Assembly: GCF_001457795.1 (NCBI RefSeq)
Contig: NZ_LN898211.1
Location: 372,001-436,000 of the forward strand
Direction of reading: 5' to 3'
Source: Olsenella massiliensis
GTDB lineage: Bacteria > Actinomycetota > Coriobacteriia > Coriobacteriales > Atopobiaceae
DNA length: 64,000 nt
In this document: positions 7,472 through 17,800 of the stretch, one piece after another
How the letters are laid out: each line of letters begins with the position of its first letter
Position numbering within the stretch: the stretch's first letter is position 1
The notes under the pieces: model-generated
Told to the model about the DNA's origin: nothing
The model's database searches: none
Seen by the model: only the letters and a program-made list of their open reading frames with translations
Translations under genes and position numbers: made by a program

Positions 7472-8578
7472 CTAGCGAATGGACCTGCGTCCCACGTTCT
7501 GCCTGAGCTGCCCGCAGGCAGCATCGATGTCGGCGCCGCGAGAGTTGCGCACGGTGGCCACGACGCCGACGGAGGAGAGGCGCCTCACAAACTCCTGGGC
7601 CCGTGCGTCCGAGGAAGGCTGAAACCTGGATCCCTTGACGTCATTGAGCTTGATCAGGTTGACGTGGGCAAGGTTGTCGCGACAGAAGTCGCACAGCGCG
7701 CCCAGCTCATCGTCCGTGTCGTTGACGCCCTTGATCAGAGCATATTCGTACGTGGGGCGACGTCCGGTCTTGTCGACGTAGTCGCCCATGGCGTCATACA
7801 GATGTATGAGCGAGAACTTCTTAACGCCCGGCATGAGGGCGTCACGGGTTCGCTGCACGGCGGAGTGAAGCGAGACCGCGAGCGAGAACTGCTCGGGCTC
7901 GTTTGCGAAGCGCATGATCATGGGAATGATGCCGCAGGTTGACACCGTAAGATGACGCGCCCCGATGCCCGCGCCGTCGGGGGAGTTGAGCTTGCGCAGG
8001 GCGCCAACGGATGCGTCGTAATTTGCGAAGGGCTCCCCCTGTCCCATGAGCACGACGCTCGTCACGCGCCGGCCAAAGTCGTCACGTACATGCATGACCT
8101 GCTCATATATCTCGGCCATGGAAAGTGACCGCGTAAGCCCGGAGGCTCCCGTGGCGCAGAAGGCACACCCCATGCCGCAGCCGGCCTGCGTGGAGGCGCA
8201 GACGGCGAGCCTGTCGCGCGAGGGCATGCCCACGCACTCCACGGTGACGCCGTCGGCAAGGCGCAGCAGGTACTTTCTGCTTCCGTCCGCGGACGCCTGC
8301 CGCACGACCTCCGTAGGGACGTCCAGGTACAGGCGCTCCTCAAGCTGTGCGCGCAACGTCTTGGGAAGGTTGGTCATCTCGTCAAAGGAGGAGGCGTTCT
8401 TGGCCCAGACCCACTCCTCGATCTGCCGCGCCCTGAAGGCGGGCTGCCCCAGCTGCCTCAAAAGCTCCCTCAGTCCCGCGTCGTCCAGGTCGCGCAGGTC
8501 CTGCCTGCGCACGGCCGCCTCGTCCGTCAGAGAGGAGGTCGGGCGGTCTCGAGTGATGTCGCTCGTGTCATTCTGCAT
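7472..8578 (-). CDS. rlmN: Dual-specificity 23S rRNA/tRNA adenosine-C2 methyltransferase RlmN
   Basis: A 368-residue radical-SAM enzyme that methylates C2 of A2503 in 23S rRNA and A37 of some tRNAs. The iron-sulfur motif CGMGCAFC is intact. The N-terminal helical domain (RQIEEWVWAKNASSFDEMTNLPK) and the C-terminal methyl-carrier cysteine region (SRGADIDAACGQLRQ) are present. I chose the ATG at 8578 (MQNDTSDITRD). The frame stays open up to 8734, but the extra 52 residues are Arg/Pro-rich, unlike the family, and would overlap ddl. It diverges from ddl. Confidence 0.95.
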   Translation of the reverse strand: MQNDTSDITRDRPTSSLTDEAAVRRQDLRDLDDAGLRELLRQLGQPAFRARQIEEWVWAKNASSFDEMTNLPKTLRAQLEERLYLDVPTEVVRQASADGSRKYLLRLADGVTVECVGMPSRDRLAVCASTQAGCGMGCAFCATGASGLTRSLSMAEIYEQVMHVRDDFGRRVTSVVLMGQGEPFANYDASVGALRKLNSPDGAGIGARHLTVSTCGIIPMIMRFANEPEQFSLAVSLHSAVQRTRDALMPGVKKFSLIHLYDAMGDYVDKTGRRPTYEYALIKGVNDTDDELGALCDFCRDNLAHVNLIKLNDVKGSRFQPSSDARAQEFVRRLSSVGVVATVRNSRGADIDAACGQLRQNVGRRSIR

Positions 8579-8712
8579 GATTCGCAGGTCCCATTCTGTG
8601 TATGTCTCCCAAGGTGGAGTATCCTCGACTGAGCCACCGGGACCATCCCGGCGGCAGACGCCTCGCGCGTGTGATTCTACGCTAGCATGCTGCGCCAAAA
8701 GGAGAGCCCTCA

Positions 8713-9690
8713 ATGGAGAAGACCGAGCTAACACACTATAAGGTCATAGTCCTCGGCGGCGGCTGGTCTGACGAGAGGGACATCTCGATGGCCTCGGCCC
8801 GCGCCTGTAGGGACGCCCTTGAGCAGGCAGGCTTTGGCACGGTTGACCTTGTCGACGTGGCCGACGCGTCGTTCATCGACACGATCGCCCACGGCGGCTA
8901 CGACGTGGCCTTCGTCGCCATGCACGGGAGGTACGGCGAGGACGGTAGCATCCAGGGACTTCTGGAGATCCTGCACCTGCCGTACACCTTCTCGGGGGTG
9001 CTGGCGTCGGCCCTCTCGACCGAGAAGGAGAAGGCCAAGGACGTCTGTCGCGCGGCGGGCATCCCCGTGCCCCGGGGCAGGGTCGTCGAGGCGGGCTGCT
9101 CCGTCACGGCCGATCAGGCCGCCGCGCTCGTGGAGGAGCTACGCCTTCCGCTCTTCGTGAAGCCCGCCGCAAATGGCTCTAGCTTTGGCGTGTCGCGCGT
9201 GACCGCGACCGACCGGCTTCCGGAGGCGGTGCGCGCGGCGGGGGCGCAGGGGGGGCGCGTCCTTGTCGAGGAGTGCGTCGAGGGGACGGAAATAACCGTG
9301 CCCGTCATCGGCAACGACGAGCCCACGGCCCTTCCCGTCATCGAGATCGCGTTTGACTCCGCGTTTTACGACTGCACGGTGAAGTATGAACCCGCCGAGC
9401 TACACCACATCATACCCGCCCGCCTGCCGAGGGACGTCTATGAGCGGGCGCAGGGGTTTGCCGTGAGGGCGCACGTAGCCCTGGGCTGCCGGGGCGCCTC
9501 TCGCACCGACTTCATCGTCCGGGCCGACGGCACGCCCGTGATGCTCGAGACCAACTCCATTCCGGGCATGACCGAGCAGAGCCTCTTTCCCGACGCCGCG
9601 CGCCGCGCGGGAATCGAGTTTCCGGAGCTGTGCCGGCGCCTGGTCATGTGGGCCCTTGAGGACGCGGCCTCCGGCCGCGAGATCGCCTGA
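8713..9690 (+). CDS. ddl: D-alanine--D-alanine ligase
   Basis: A 325-residue ATP-grasp enzyme that makes the D-Ala-D-Ala dipeptide for peptidoglycan. It shows GGWSDERDISMASA near the N-terminus, the substrate loop HGRYGEDGSIQGLLE, ATP-grasp residues in FVKPAANGSSFGVS, and the metal-binding end MLETNSIPGMTEQSLFP. The ATG at 8713 follows AGGAG. The stop codon shares a base with the start of the following helicase gene, so the two are coupled although their roles differ. Confidence 0.95.
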   Translation: MEKTELTHYKVIVLGGGWSDERDISMASARACRDALEQAGFGTVDLVDVADASFIDTIAHGGYDVAFVAMHGRYGEDGSIQGLLEILHLPYTFSGVLASALSTEKEKAKDVCRAAGIPVPRGRVVEAGCSVTADQAAALVEELRLPLFVKPAANGSSFGVSRVTATDRLPEAVRAAGAQGGRVLVEECVEGTEITVPVIGNDEPTALPVIEIAFDSAFYDCTVKYEPAELHHIIPARLPRDVYERAQGFAVRAHVALGCRGASRTDFIVRADGTPVMLETNSIPGMTEQSLFPDAARRAGIEFPELCRRLVMWALEDAASGREIA

Positions 9691-12641
9691 TGGGCCCTGA
9701 CAAGCGGCGCGAGGAGGGCGATGCGGGGCAGGGGGCCCTTGCGCGCCTGATGACGCCCGGGTGTCCCGAGGGGACGCTCCGGCGCTACGCGAGCCTTGCC
9801 GCCGTCGCCCGCACGCGCGACTTTGGCCCGCTCGAGGACGGCGTGGTGGCGCTTGACACCGAGACCACGGGCCTCTCGTTTAAGAGCTGCGAGCTCATCG
9901 AGATCGCGGCCGCGCGCATTCAGGGCAAGGAGGTCGTGGAGCGCTTTGAGACCTTCGTTGACCCCGGGCGGCCCATTCCGAGCGAGATAAGCGCCCTCAC
10001 TCACATTCGCGACATAGACGTGGCCGGCGCGCCGACGAGCGAGGAGGCCGTCGCTCGTCTGGCGGACTTCGTCGGCGGCATGCCCGTCCTCGCGCACAAC
10101 GCGGCCTTCGACCGCACCTTCGTCGAGAAGGTGCGAGGCGGGCGGCAGGTGAGCGACTACTGGGTCGACACGCTCTCGCTCTCGCGCATCGCCCTGCCGC
10201 TGCTGACGTCCCATCGCCTCTCCGACATGGCGGCTGCCTTTGGCTGCGACTCGGTGACGCACCGCGCCATGGACGATGTCGACGCGTTGTGCGGCATGTG
10301 GCCCGTCATCCTCGCCGGCCTCCTTGAGCTGCCGCAGGGCCTCGTGGCCAAGCTGGCCGCCATGCACGGAGACGTCGCCTGGCAGTTTCGCCCCATCCTC
10401 TCCCATATAGCGAGCATGAACGATCCCGCGCCCTTCTCGCTGAAGGCGGCGCGCGCCGCCCTGCGCCGCCCTGCCGACGATGCGCCCAGGGTTGACGCGG
10501 CGGAGCTCATGGACCTGCGAGCGCCCGACGCCGGCGACATCAGGCGCGCGTTTGGCCCCGACGGCCTGGCGGCGGCGCTCTACGACAGCTTCGAGGAGCG
10601 TCCCGAGCAGCTCGCCATGGCTCTGGAGGTGCGCGACGCCCTTGAGGAAGGCTCCCATCGCGCCATCGAGGCGGGAACCGGCGTGGGCAAGTCGTTGGCA
10701 TATCTGCTCCCCGAGATACTCTTTGCCCAGGGGAACGACGTGAGCGTGGGCGTGGCGACCAAGACGAACGCCTTGGCCGACCAGCTCGTCACCAGGGAGC
10801 TTCCCGCGCTTTCGCGCGTCCTTCCACGGGGCGTGAGCTTTACGAGCCTCAAGGGCTACGAGCACTACCTCTGCCTGAGCCGTCTTGACGCCGCGTCGCT
10901 CGTGGAGCTGCCGTCGCCTCCGGAGGGCGGGACGTCAAAGAACACGGCCCGCTCCGAGATGCTCACGGCCATGGCCGTGAGCTACGCCTTTGCCTGCCAG
11001 GCGCAGGACGGCGACCTTGACGCCCTGGGCATCCGCTGGCGGCACGTGCCCCGCACGATGCTCACCACGACGCCGCAGGAATGCCTGCGCGCGGCATGCC
11101 CCTACTTTCCCAACGAGTGCCTCGTTCACGGAGCCCGCCGCCGCGCCGCGCAGAGCGACGTCGTGGTGACCAACCACGCGCTGCTGCTGAGGGACATCGA
11201 CATGGAGGGGCGCATCCTGCCCCCCATCCGCCACTGGGTCATCGACGAGGCCCACGGCCTCGAGGCTGAGGCGCGCCGTCAATGGGCCCGCGAGGTGTCG
11301 GGCCGCGTCGCGCAGGAGGGCTTCGAGCGCCTGGGCGACACCAAGGGCGGGACGATCAGGTCGCTGCTCGACCGCCTGGTTGCCGTTTCCGGCTCGACGC
11401 TCCAGGTGCGCCTCCTCACGAAGCTCTCCGCTACCTCCGCGGCCGCCGCGCAGGCCATGGGGACGCTCGTCGACGCCATCCACGAGCTGGGCGGGCTGGG
11501 AAGGACGGGCGGCTATGACACCATGGAGCTCTGGATTGACGAGACCGTCCGCGCGACGCAGGAGTGGCGGCTTGTCGCGGAGGCTCTGACCTGCGCCAAG
11601 GAGCGTATGGACGAGCTGGACAAGGACCTTCGACACGGTGCGGACGCGCTGGCGGAGCTTGACGCGGGATTTGCCGCCGACCTTCGCGCCGCGGCCGCCT
11701 TCGTGCCCGACCTGTCCGCGTCGCTGGGGCTCATGGCGCGCGGCGACGACAAGAGCTTCGTGTACTCGGCCGAGCTGTCCTGCCGTCGGCGCGACCGCAG
11801 GGGCGACGCCCTTATGGCCCGCAAGATCGACGTGGGGGCCGACCTGGGGGAGCGCTGGCTGTCTCAGGAGTGCAGCGTGGTGTTCACGTCGGCGACCATG
11901 ACGGTGAGCGGCAGCTTTGACCACTTTGACCATGCGGTGGGTCTTGACGTCGAGGGGGCGGGGCGCCATGCGGGGCTGAGCCTGGGCTCGTCCTATGACT
12001 TTGAGCGCAACATGTCCGTCGTCATCGCCCAAGACATGCCCGTCCCCGGCGACGCCGCCTACCTGCCTGCCCTTGAGGAGCTTCTGTTTGACGTGCATCG
12101 TGCCATGGGAGGCTCCACGCTCACGCTCTTCACCAATCGCCGTGACATGGAGCGGCTGCACGAGTCCTTGCGCCCGCGTCTGGCCAAGGAGGGGCTTGAG
12201 CTGCTGTGTCAGGAGCGTGGTTCCTCGCCGCGCCGCCTGAGGGAGCGCTTTCTTGCCGACGAGGGCTGCTCGCTCATGGCGCTCAAGTCGTTCTGGGAGG
12301 GGTTTGACGCCGCCGGCGACACGCTGCGCTGCGTGGTGATTCCCAAGCTGCCCTTTGCGAGTCCCCATGACCCTCTGGTTCGGGAACGTGAGCTGAGGGA
12401 GGATCGCGCCTGGTGGCGCCACTCGCTGCCCGAGGCGGTCCTCTCGACGAAGCAGGCGGCCGGCCGCCTCATCCGCACGAAGAGCGACGTTGGCGTCCTG
12501 GTGCTGGCAGACTCGCGCCTGGTGTCAAAGCGCTACGGCAGCCAGTTCGTCAGGTCGCTTCCCAACCCGAACGCCATCCGGATCGAGAGGGCGCACATGG
12601 CCCGCTACCTGGAGACCTGGCGCCGCTCGCGCGAGGGTTAG
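9690..12641 (+). CDS. dinG: DnaQ-DinG fusion: 3'-5' exonuclease plus superfamily 2 DEAH helicase
   Basis: A 983-residue protein. The N-terminal third is a DEDD exonuclease, with ALDTETTGLS near residue 55 and later HNAAFDRTFVEK. The helicase has Walker A EAGTGVGKSLAYLLP near residue 330 and the DEAH box VIDEAHGLE near residue 517. Cysteines at CLRAACPYFPNECL are consistent with the XPD/DinG iron-sulfur cluster. The motif VI region reads STKQAAGRLIRTKSD. This domain order is the Gram-positive type DinG, linked to DNA-damage repair. The ATG overlaps the ddl stop by one base (TGATG). Confidence 0.92.
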   Translation: MGPDKRREEGDAGQGALARLMTPGCPEGTLRRYASLAAVARTRDFGPLEDGVVALDTETTGLSFKSCELIEIAAARIQGKEVVERFETFVDPGRPIPSEISALTHIRDIDVAGAPTSEEAVARLADFVGGMPVLAHNAAFDRTFVEKVRGGRQVSDYWVDTLSLSRIALPLLTSHRLSDMAAAFGCDSVTHRAMDDVDALCGMWPVILAGLLELPQGLVAKLAAMHGDVAWQFRPILSHIASMNDPAPFSLKAARAALRRPADDAPRVDAAELMDLRAPDAGDIRRAFGPDGLAAALYDSFEERPEQLAMALEVRDALEEGSHRAIEAGTGVGKSLAYLLPEILFAQGNDVSVGVATKTNALADQLVTRELPALSRVLPRGVSFTSLKGYEHYLCLSRLDAASLVELPSPPEGGTSKNTARSEMLTAMAVSYAFACQAQDGDLDALGIRWRHVPRTMLTTTPQECLRAACPYFPNECLVHGARRRAAQSDVVVTNHALLLRDIDMEGRILPPIRHWVIDEAHGLEAEARRQWAREVSGRVAQEGFERLGDTKGGTIRSLLDRLVAVSGSTLQVRLLTKLSATSAAAAQAMGTLVDAIHELGGLGRTGGYDTMELWIDETVRATQEWRLVAEALTCAKERMDELDKDLRHGADALAELDAGFAADLRAAAAFVPDLSASLGLMARGDDKSFVYSAELSCRRRDRRGDALMARKIDVGADLGERWLSQECSVVFTSATMTVSGSFDHFDHAVGLDVEGAGRHAGLSLGSSYDFERNMSVVIAQDMPVPGDAAYLPALEELLFDVHRAMGGSTLTLFTNRRDMERLHESLRPRLAKEGLELLCQERGSSPRRLRERFLADEGCSLMALKSFWEGFDAAGDTLRCVVIPKLPFASPHDPLVRERELREDRAWWRHSLPEAVLSTKQAAGRLIRTKSDVGVLVLADSRLVSKRYGSQFVRSLPNPNAIRIERAHMARYLETWRRSREG

Positions 12642-12698
12642 GAAATCGGGGCCTGGCGACTCCCGAGCCTGTGTGCCCGGGCGTCCTCCGATCGAGAA

Positions 12699-13670
12699 TC
12701 AGGGGCGCCCCTCTGGCGCGAACGCCCCTCCGTCCTGGTTCGGCAGGGCCCCGAGCAGGGCGGCGGCATGGTCCTGGACCTCGCGCCGCAGCGCCTCGTC
12801 GCGCACGATGACGCCCGCCCCGCAGGAGCACAGCCGCCGCACGAGCCAGCTGCCGCCAAAGTAGGGGACGGTTGCCTCGACGACTCCCGCGCCCGTCGAG
12901 CACACGCGCAGGCCGGGCCAGGGGGCCTCGTCAAGGAGGGCAGGCTCGCGAAAGACCAGGCGCACCTCCCTGCCGTCTCCCTTGCGCGGCTCCAGGGGCG
13001 GCGTCTCGTCTCCCTCCGCAAGCGCGAGCTCGCCCATCCGGTCGATGCGGAAGCTGCGTCGGGCGTCGCGGGCGCAGTCGGCCGCGTCAAGATACCAGTG
13101 GCCTCCCTCGCTGCGCACCTCCAGCGGCCAAACGACGCGCCTCTGGGGCCTCTCGTCGAGCCGTCCCTGGTATGAGAAGGCCAGGCGCCTTTCGGCCACA
13201 AGCGCGAGCGAGCAGCGCAGCAGCCCTGTCACGTCGGACGTTCCGGCGATGGACCCCAGCGTGCGCAGCACCTCGCCCCCGCGCACCGCAAGGTCTCCCG
13301 CCGAGCTGCGCAGCTTGACGACGAGGGGGTCGTCCTGGCTCATGCCCAGCCGTGTCAGCGCTGCCAGCACCGCCTCCGTCTCGCCGCGGCTCAGGCGTAG
13401 CGCGCGCCCCCTGATGCCATGGCCAAAGGAGAAGAGGGTGACGGCGTCAGGCTCGTCTCCCTCGACGACGAGCGGCAGCGGGGTGCCTCCCTCGTCCTCA
13501 AGCTGGAGGAGGAGGGTCATGAGATGACGGGCGTGCTCGCGGTCGCAGCCCAGCCGTCCCGAGATGCCCGCAACGTCTATGGCGTCGCCTTCGTGCGCGA
13601 GGGCCCCCAGGAGCAGGGCGAGCTCGCGCGCCTCGTCGGTCCCGCCCCGTCGTCCCCTGGCGGCGCTCAT
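12699..13670 (-). CDS. WYL-domain transcriptional regulator (PafC-like, second of a pair)
   Basis: A 323-residue protein. An N-terminal winged-helix-like region (ELALLLGALAHEGDAIDVAG) is followed by a WYL domain with GHWYLDAADCARDARRSFRID near residues 180-200, and a C-terminal extension. It overlaps the upstream WYL gene by four bases (ATGA). In actinobacteria, tandem WYL genes of this kind encode PafB and PafC, which together activate DNA-damage genes without LexA. That assignment is by layout and family; a proteasome locus is not nearby. It is convergent with dinG. Confidence 0.75.
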   Translation of the reverse strand: MSAARGRRGGTDEARELALLLGALAHEGDAIDVAGISGRLGCDREHARHLMTLLLQLEDEGGTPLPLVVEGDEPDAVTLFSFGHGIRGRALRLSRGETEAVLAALTRLGMSQDDPLVVKLRSSAGDLAVRGGEVLRTLGSIAGTSDVTGLLRCSLALVAERRLAFSYQGRLDERPQRRVVWPLEVRSEGGHWYLDAADCARDARRSFRIDRMGELALAEGDETPPLEPRKGDGREVRLVFREPALLDEAPWPGLRVCSTGAGVVEATVPYFGGSWLVRRLCSCGAGVIVRDEALRREVQDHAAALLGALPNQDGGAFAPEGRP

Positions 13671-14665
13671 GCGAGGGCCTCCCGCAGCACGGCGCGGTAG
13701 GCCTCCAGCAGCGACGGCGGATCAAGGGGGGTCATGCCGGCCCCGATGAGCCAGCGCGCCGCGCCCCTGAGATCCGCCACGTCGACGAGCCACACCTCCC
13801 CCTCCTCGCGTCGGCCGTCCCGTCGTCCCGCCCCGGCCTCAAGCTGGCCGCGGGCGTCCTGGTCGCAGGACGGGGGGACGACGACGCGCGCCTGGGCGCG
13901 ACGAGGCCCCATCTGGAAGGGAAGCTTGCAGAAGGCGTTGACGACGAAGTCGGCGGGAATCTCATAGGCGCCCGCATCGCCGCCCGCCCGCAGCTCAAGG
14001 AAGCGGTCGGCGCGAAAGGTCCGCGCCCGCTCGCGCCACGGCGCGCCCGCGGCCAGCTCGGCGCTGTCCTGCGCCACGACATAGATGCAGCCGTGCAGTC
14101 CAAAGGCACCGAGAAGCGCGAGCGAGCGGCGGCTCGTCTCTCCTCGGGCGTCCTGGTAGAGCGCCTCAACGGGGCGTCGCTCCGACAGCGCTCGGAGGAG
14201 CCCCGCCGTCAGGCCCCCGTCATCCCTCGCCGTCCTTCGCCGCACGGCGCCCCCCATGTATCGGCGGTCCACCTTCTCGAGCGCCCGCGCAAGCTCATGG
14301 CGCAGGGCAAACTCGGGGTCATCCAGGAGGGGCTGGCAGACGAGGTCAACGAGCAGGGCCTCCTCGTCGGATAGCCCCTGCTCGCCGGCAAAGCTCTCGT
14401 CGGGGTCCGCCCTCCATCCCGCCTGCCCTCCGCCGAGCGAAACGGGGCGAAGCACCAGGCCCAACGCCCCAAGACGTCGTCGGTCGCGTTTGAAGGCGGT
14501 GTCGAAGCTGTCCTTGACCAGGCTCCCGTAGTAGCGCCGATGCAGCTCCGAGCCGGCAAGGGGCCCTCTGGCGTTGGAGAACGCGACAATGAGGCTCGCG
14601 AGGCGCCGGGCCTGCTCGTCATCCTTCGTCATGCACCCGCCGCCCTCCTGGCGCGTCTCGCTCAT
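13667..14665 (-). CDS. WYL-domain transcriptional regulator (PafB-like, first of a pair)
   Basis: A 332-residue protein with an N-terminal DNA-binding region (SLIVAFSNARGPLAGSELHR, then DTAFKRDRRRLGALGL). A WYL-type domain follows (VEALYQDARGETSRRSLALLGA, then LHGCIYVVAQD and RTFRADRFLELR). I chose the ATG at 14665 because GGGAGG lies four bases upstream. ATG 14632 with AGGAGG further away is an alternative, and the longest frame from 14770 adds an Arg/Gly-rich stretch with no support. The pair is co-translated and probably forms a heterodimeric regulator. Confidence 0.75.
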   Translation of the reverse strand: MSETRQEGGGCMTKDDEQARRLASLIVAFSNARGPLAGSELHRRYYGSLVKDSFDTAFKRDRRRLGALGLVLRPVSLGGGQAGWRADPDESFAGEQGLSDEEALLVDLVCQPLLDDPEFALRHELARALEKVDRRYMGGAVRRRTARDDGGLTAGLLRALSERRPVEALYQDARGETSRRSLALLGAFGLHGCIYVVAQDSAELAAGAPWRERARTFRADRFLELRAGGDAGAYEIPADFVVNAFCKLPFQMGPRRAQARVVVPPSCDQDARGQLEAGAGRRDGRREEGEVWLVDVADLRGAARWLIGAGMTPLDPPSLLEAYRAVLREALA

Positions 14666-14779
14666 GCGACCTCCCTTGCCCACGCCGCGCCTCGCCTTCC
14701 GTCGCCCGAGCGCGGGCCCCGGCGGGCTCCCGTTGCCCGTTTGGAGCGCGCCGCGTCGGCGAACGTGCACCTTTAGACG

Positions 14780-14803
14780 TATACTCTATCGTTGAATCGA
14801 TAG
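14780..14803 (+). promoter_or_regulatory. Probable promoter -10 and small inverted repeat before the M28-like gene
   Basis: TATACT (14780-14785) is followed directly by CTATCG-TTGAAT-CGATAG, a 6-bp inverted repeat. No good -35 is seen. It could be an operator or a short 5' hairpin. Confidence 0.35.
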
Positions 14804-14834
14804 TCGAGACAGCCTTCGGCAAGGGGAACACAGC

Positions 14835-17800
14835 ATGGCTTCCACGCGCGACTACACAGACTACCTCAACGACCGCGTTGACATCGCCCCGGCCAACAGC
14901 CAGGAGGAGCTGGATGCGGCACAGCTCATCCACGCGATCATGGACGAGCACGGCCTTGACGCCACCATCCAGGAGTTTGACGCGCCCGCCCAGGGTGACC
15001 TGGCACACGACCTGACCTACCTGCTCCTCGTCGTCGGCATGGTCATGTCCGGCATCCTCGGCACGCCCGCCGGCGTCATCGGCCGGCTGCTCGTGCTTCT
15101 GTGCACGGGCGTCCTTGCCGCGCGCTTTGGCGGCTATGACCTGCTGGGCGGCCTGGGTCCCAAGGCCCGCAGCCAAAACGTCATCGGCGTCCATCGCGCC
15201 GAGGGTCCGCTGGTGGTCAAGGGCAACCGTCCCATCGTCGTGGTGGCCCACTACGACACGCCCAACGAGGGGCTGCTCCACAAGCCCCAGACCGCCGGGT
15301 TCCTTCCCGTCATCCGCCGCTCGTCTCTCTGGATCGTCGCCGGCATCGCCCTGTGCGCCTTCGTCCAGCTGCTCGGCTTCATCCCCGACGCCGCGCGGCA
15401 CCTCTTCTGGATCGTGGGCATGCTCGCCGGCGTTCCCCTCCTGGCCGTCGCCGCCGCAGGGGTGTACGAGAGGTTCGCCCCCTGCACGGCCGGCGCCAAC
15501 GACAACAAGTCCTCCGTCGCGGCGCTCCTTGGCGTCCTTGACCTCGTCCGCCCTGCGGACGACGCGGCCAAGCGCTGGGCGGCGTCGCACCCGCGCACCG
15601 CGCCCGCCAAACAGGACGGAACCGCTCCCGCACCGGCGACCCACGACGGCGAGGACGCCGCGCCTGCGGCGCCCGACGGGCCCTATGGGCGGGACGCCGA
15701 CGAGGATGCCGCCGGGGGCGTCGCTGCCGTCTCCGCCCGTCTGGGCGGGCTGGCCGCCTCGCTTCGCACGGGCGCCCTCGACCTCGTCGGGCGCGCGCGC
15801 GGCGCCGTCCTGCATGACGAGGGCGCTCCCGACGGTCGGGACGTTCAGGACGATGCGTCGGACGCCCCCACGGTCGTGGCGACGACGCGCACGGCAACGC
15901 CGGCCTCGTCGGAGTGGGGCTCGGTCGAGCTGGCCCAGCCGACGCTCCGGCTGGACGGCGAGGCGCCCCATGCCGACGAGAACGACGCGGAGAGCCCTCA
16001 AGAGGGCGCGCCTGAGGATTTGATCGAGCAGGCCCACGATGTGCAGGCCGCAGATGACGACCTGCGGCCAGGCCGGGAGCAGGCCGCATCCGCCGCGGCA
16101 CCCGCGCCCGCGACGTCGTCTCAGGCCCGCATGCGTACCGCAAACGAAAAGCCGCTGGATGCGACCGGGCGGGCGGGGGCTGTCTCTTATACACATCTAG
16201 AGGTGTATAAGAGCCAGGCGCCGGAGACCGTCGCGACCGAGGAGGCCTTCCACGGCGTCGTCCGTCGCGGTGCGGGGTTCGTCGAGAGCCTCCAGATTCT
16301 CCCGTCCGACTGCGAGATCGTGTATGAGCGCCCGCCGCGCCCCAAGATCGACCTCTCGCGCCTGCCGGAAGTTCCTGCGATGCCGGAGTTTCGCGTGGAG
16401 GACTTCTACCTTCCGCCGACCGAGGGCCAACAGGAGGGCCCGGAGGTCGATGACGAGACGGGGACCGGCTACATCCCACCCTTCATCAACCCGCACCGTC
16501 GCAGCGTGACGTCCTCCGTCACCGCCGATGTCGCCGCATCCGCCGACGACCAGGCTACCGCTCGCTACGCCCCGCACGTCGATGACGCCTACAGGGCCGA
16601 CGACGGCTCGTGTGCTGGGGCGTCGTACCCTCCCACGACCCAGGATCTGCTTGACCGGGTTCCCATCCCGGAGTATCAGGTGGTCGGCGTCGACGACGCC
16701 GGGCACGACGGTCAGGCGCCCGCCCGTCGCGGCGAGACCCTAGACGACTTTAACGCCACCGAGGGCGTCGAAGCCACGGCGGAGCCGTCGTCCGACGTCC
16801 CTAACGACAATGACGCCCCTGCTTCCGCGTCCGACGGTGACGTTCGCTCGGAGGACTCCTACGACGACGAGCGGCCCTATGACGCCTATTACGATGACGA
16901 CCTCGACGACTATGACGTCGAGCCTGCCGGGATCCTCGACAAGATTCGTTTTGCGCTCGCTGACATAGGGGGGCGCCTCTCAAAGCGAGACAAGATGTCG
17001 GGAAACACCGAGACCTTCATGCCGTTGCCCGACACGTCGCGCACGGCCGAGGTGGCAAGGCCGGCGCCGGCCGCCGCGACGGACGAGGCGCATCCGACCC
17101 AGACCGGCGGCGTGGAGCCCGCCGGCCGCGCCGCCGCCGATTCCACCTTGCCTCAGGAGCAGGGCGACGCCGACAGCACGGCGCAGGCAGAGCCTCCGAC
17201 AAAGGAGTCAGGCGCCACCGTCACGCCCGACTCCAGCGAGGAAGACGCCTCGCCATCCTCGCTGGTCAAAGGCAACTTTGATACCGGGGATGACACCCGC
17301 AGCCTCGTCGAGGGCGACATGGCGGGACTCGACCTTGCCGAGGAGGAGCCTCAGCCCGAGGAGCGTCCCGCCCCGCGTCCCATCGACGACCCGCAATGGG
17401 GCACGCCCGACTATGCCCCCGCCTCGCCCGTCGCTCAGCGCGCCGCCCTCTTTGACCTGCCGGATCCGTCGGTCATGCCCAAGGACCCCTTTGCCCCGGA
17501 CGACCTGGCCCCTGTCGACATCCAGGACGCGCAGTCTCCGTCGGATGACGGCGCGGCGCAGGCGCGTGGCCAGCGCCAGCCCATCGGTCTCGTGCGCCCC
17601 CAGCATACCGAGCCCGCAGCGGCCCCGGCGTCCTCGAAGCGACCTCGGTCAGAGCGCTTTGGGAGCTTTGGGCGCCTTGGCAGGAAGAGGCGCGAGGAGA
17701 AGGAGCAACCGGACTCCATGAGCGAGTGGTTGGGCGTTGACGAGGACTACGACGCAAAGAAGAACGGCCGCGCCATCGGGTCCTGGGACAAGTTCAAGGA

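Noticed and set aside
9438-10865. 475-codon minus-strand frame across ddl and dinG
   Set aside because: It spans two well-supported plus-strand genes and shows no family features.
14619-16196. Long minus-strand frame (525 codons) opposite the M28-like gene, starting MCIRDS
   Set aside because: Antisense shadow of a GC-rich gene. Its start comes from the adapter sequence at 16180-16217, and MCIRD-type starts are typical adapter translations.
16180-16217. Natural Tn5-like transposon ends
   Set aside because: The two 19-bp ends are head to head with nothing between them and flank a copied fragment, so this is library adapter, not a transposon.
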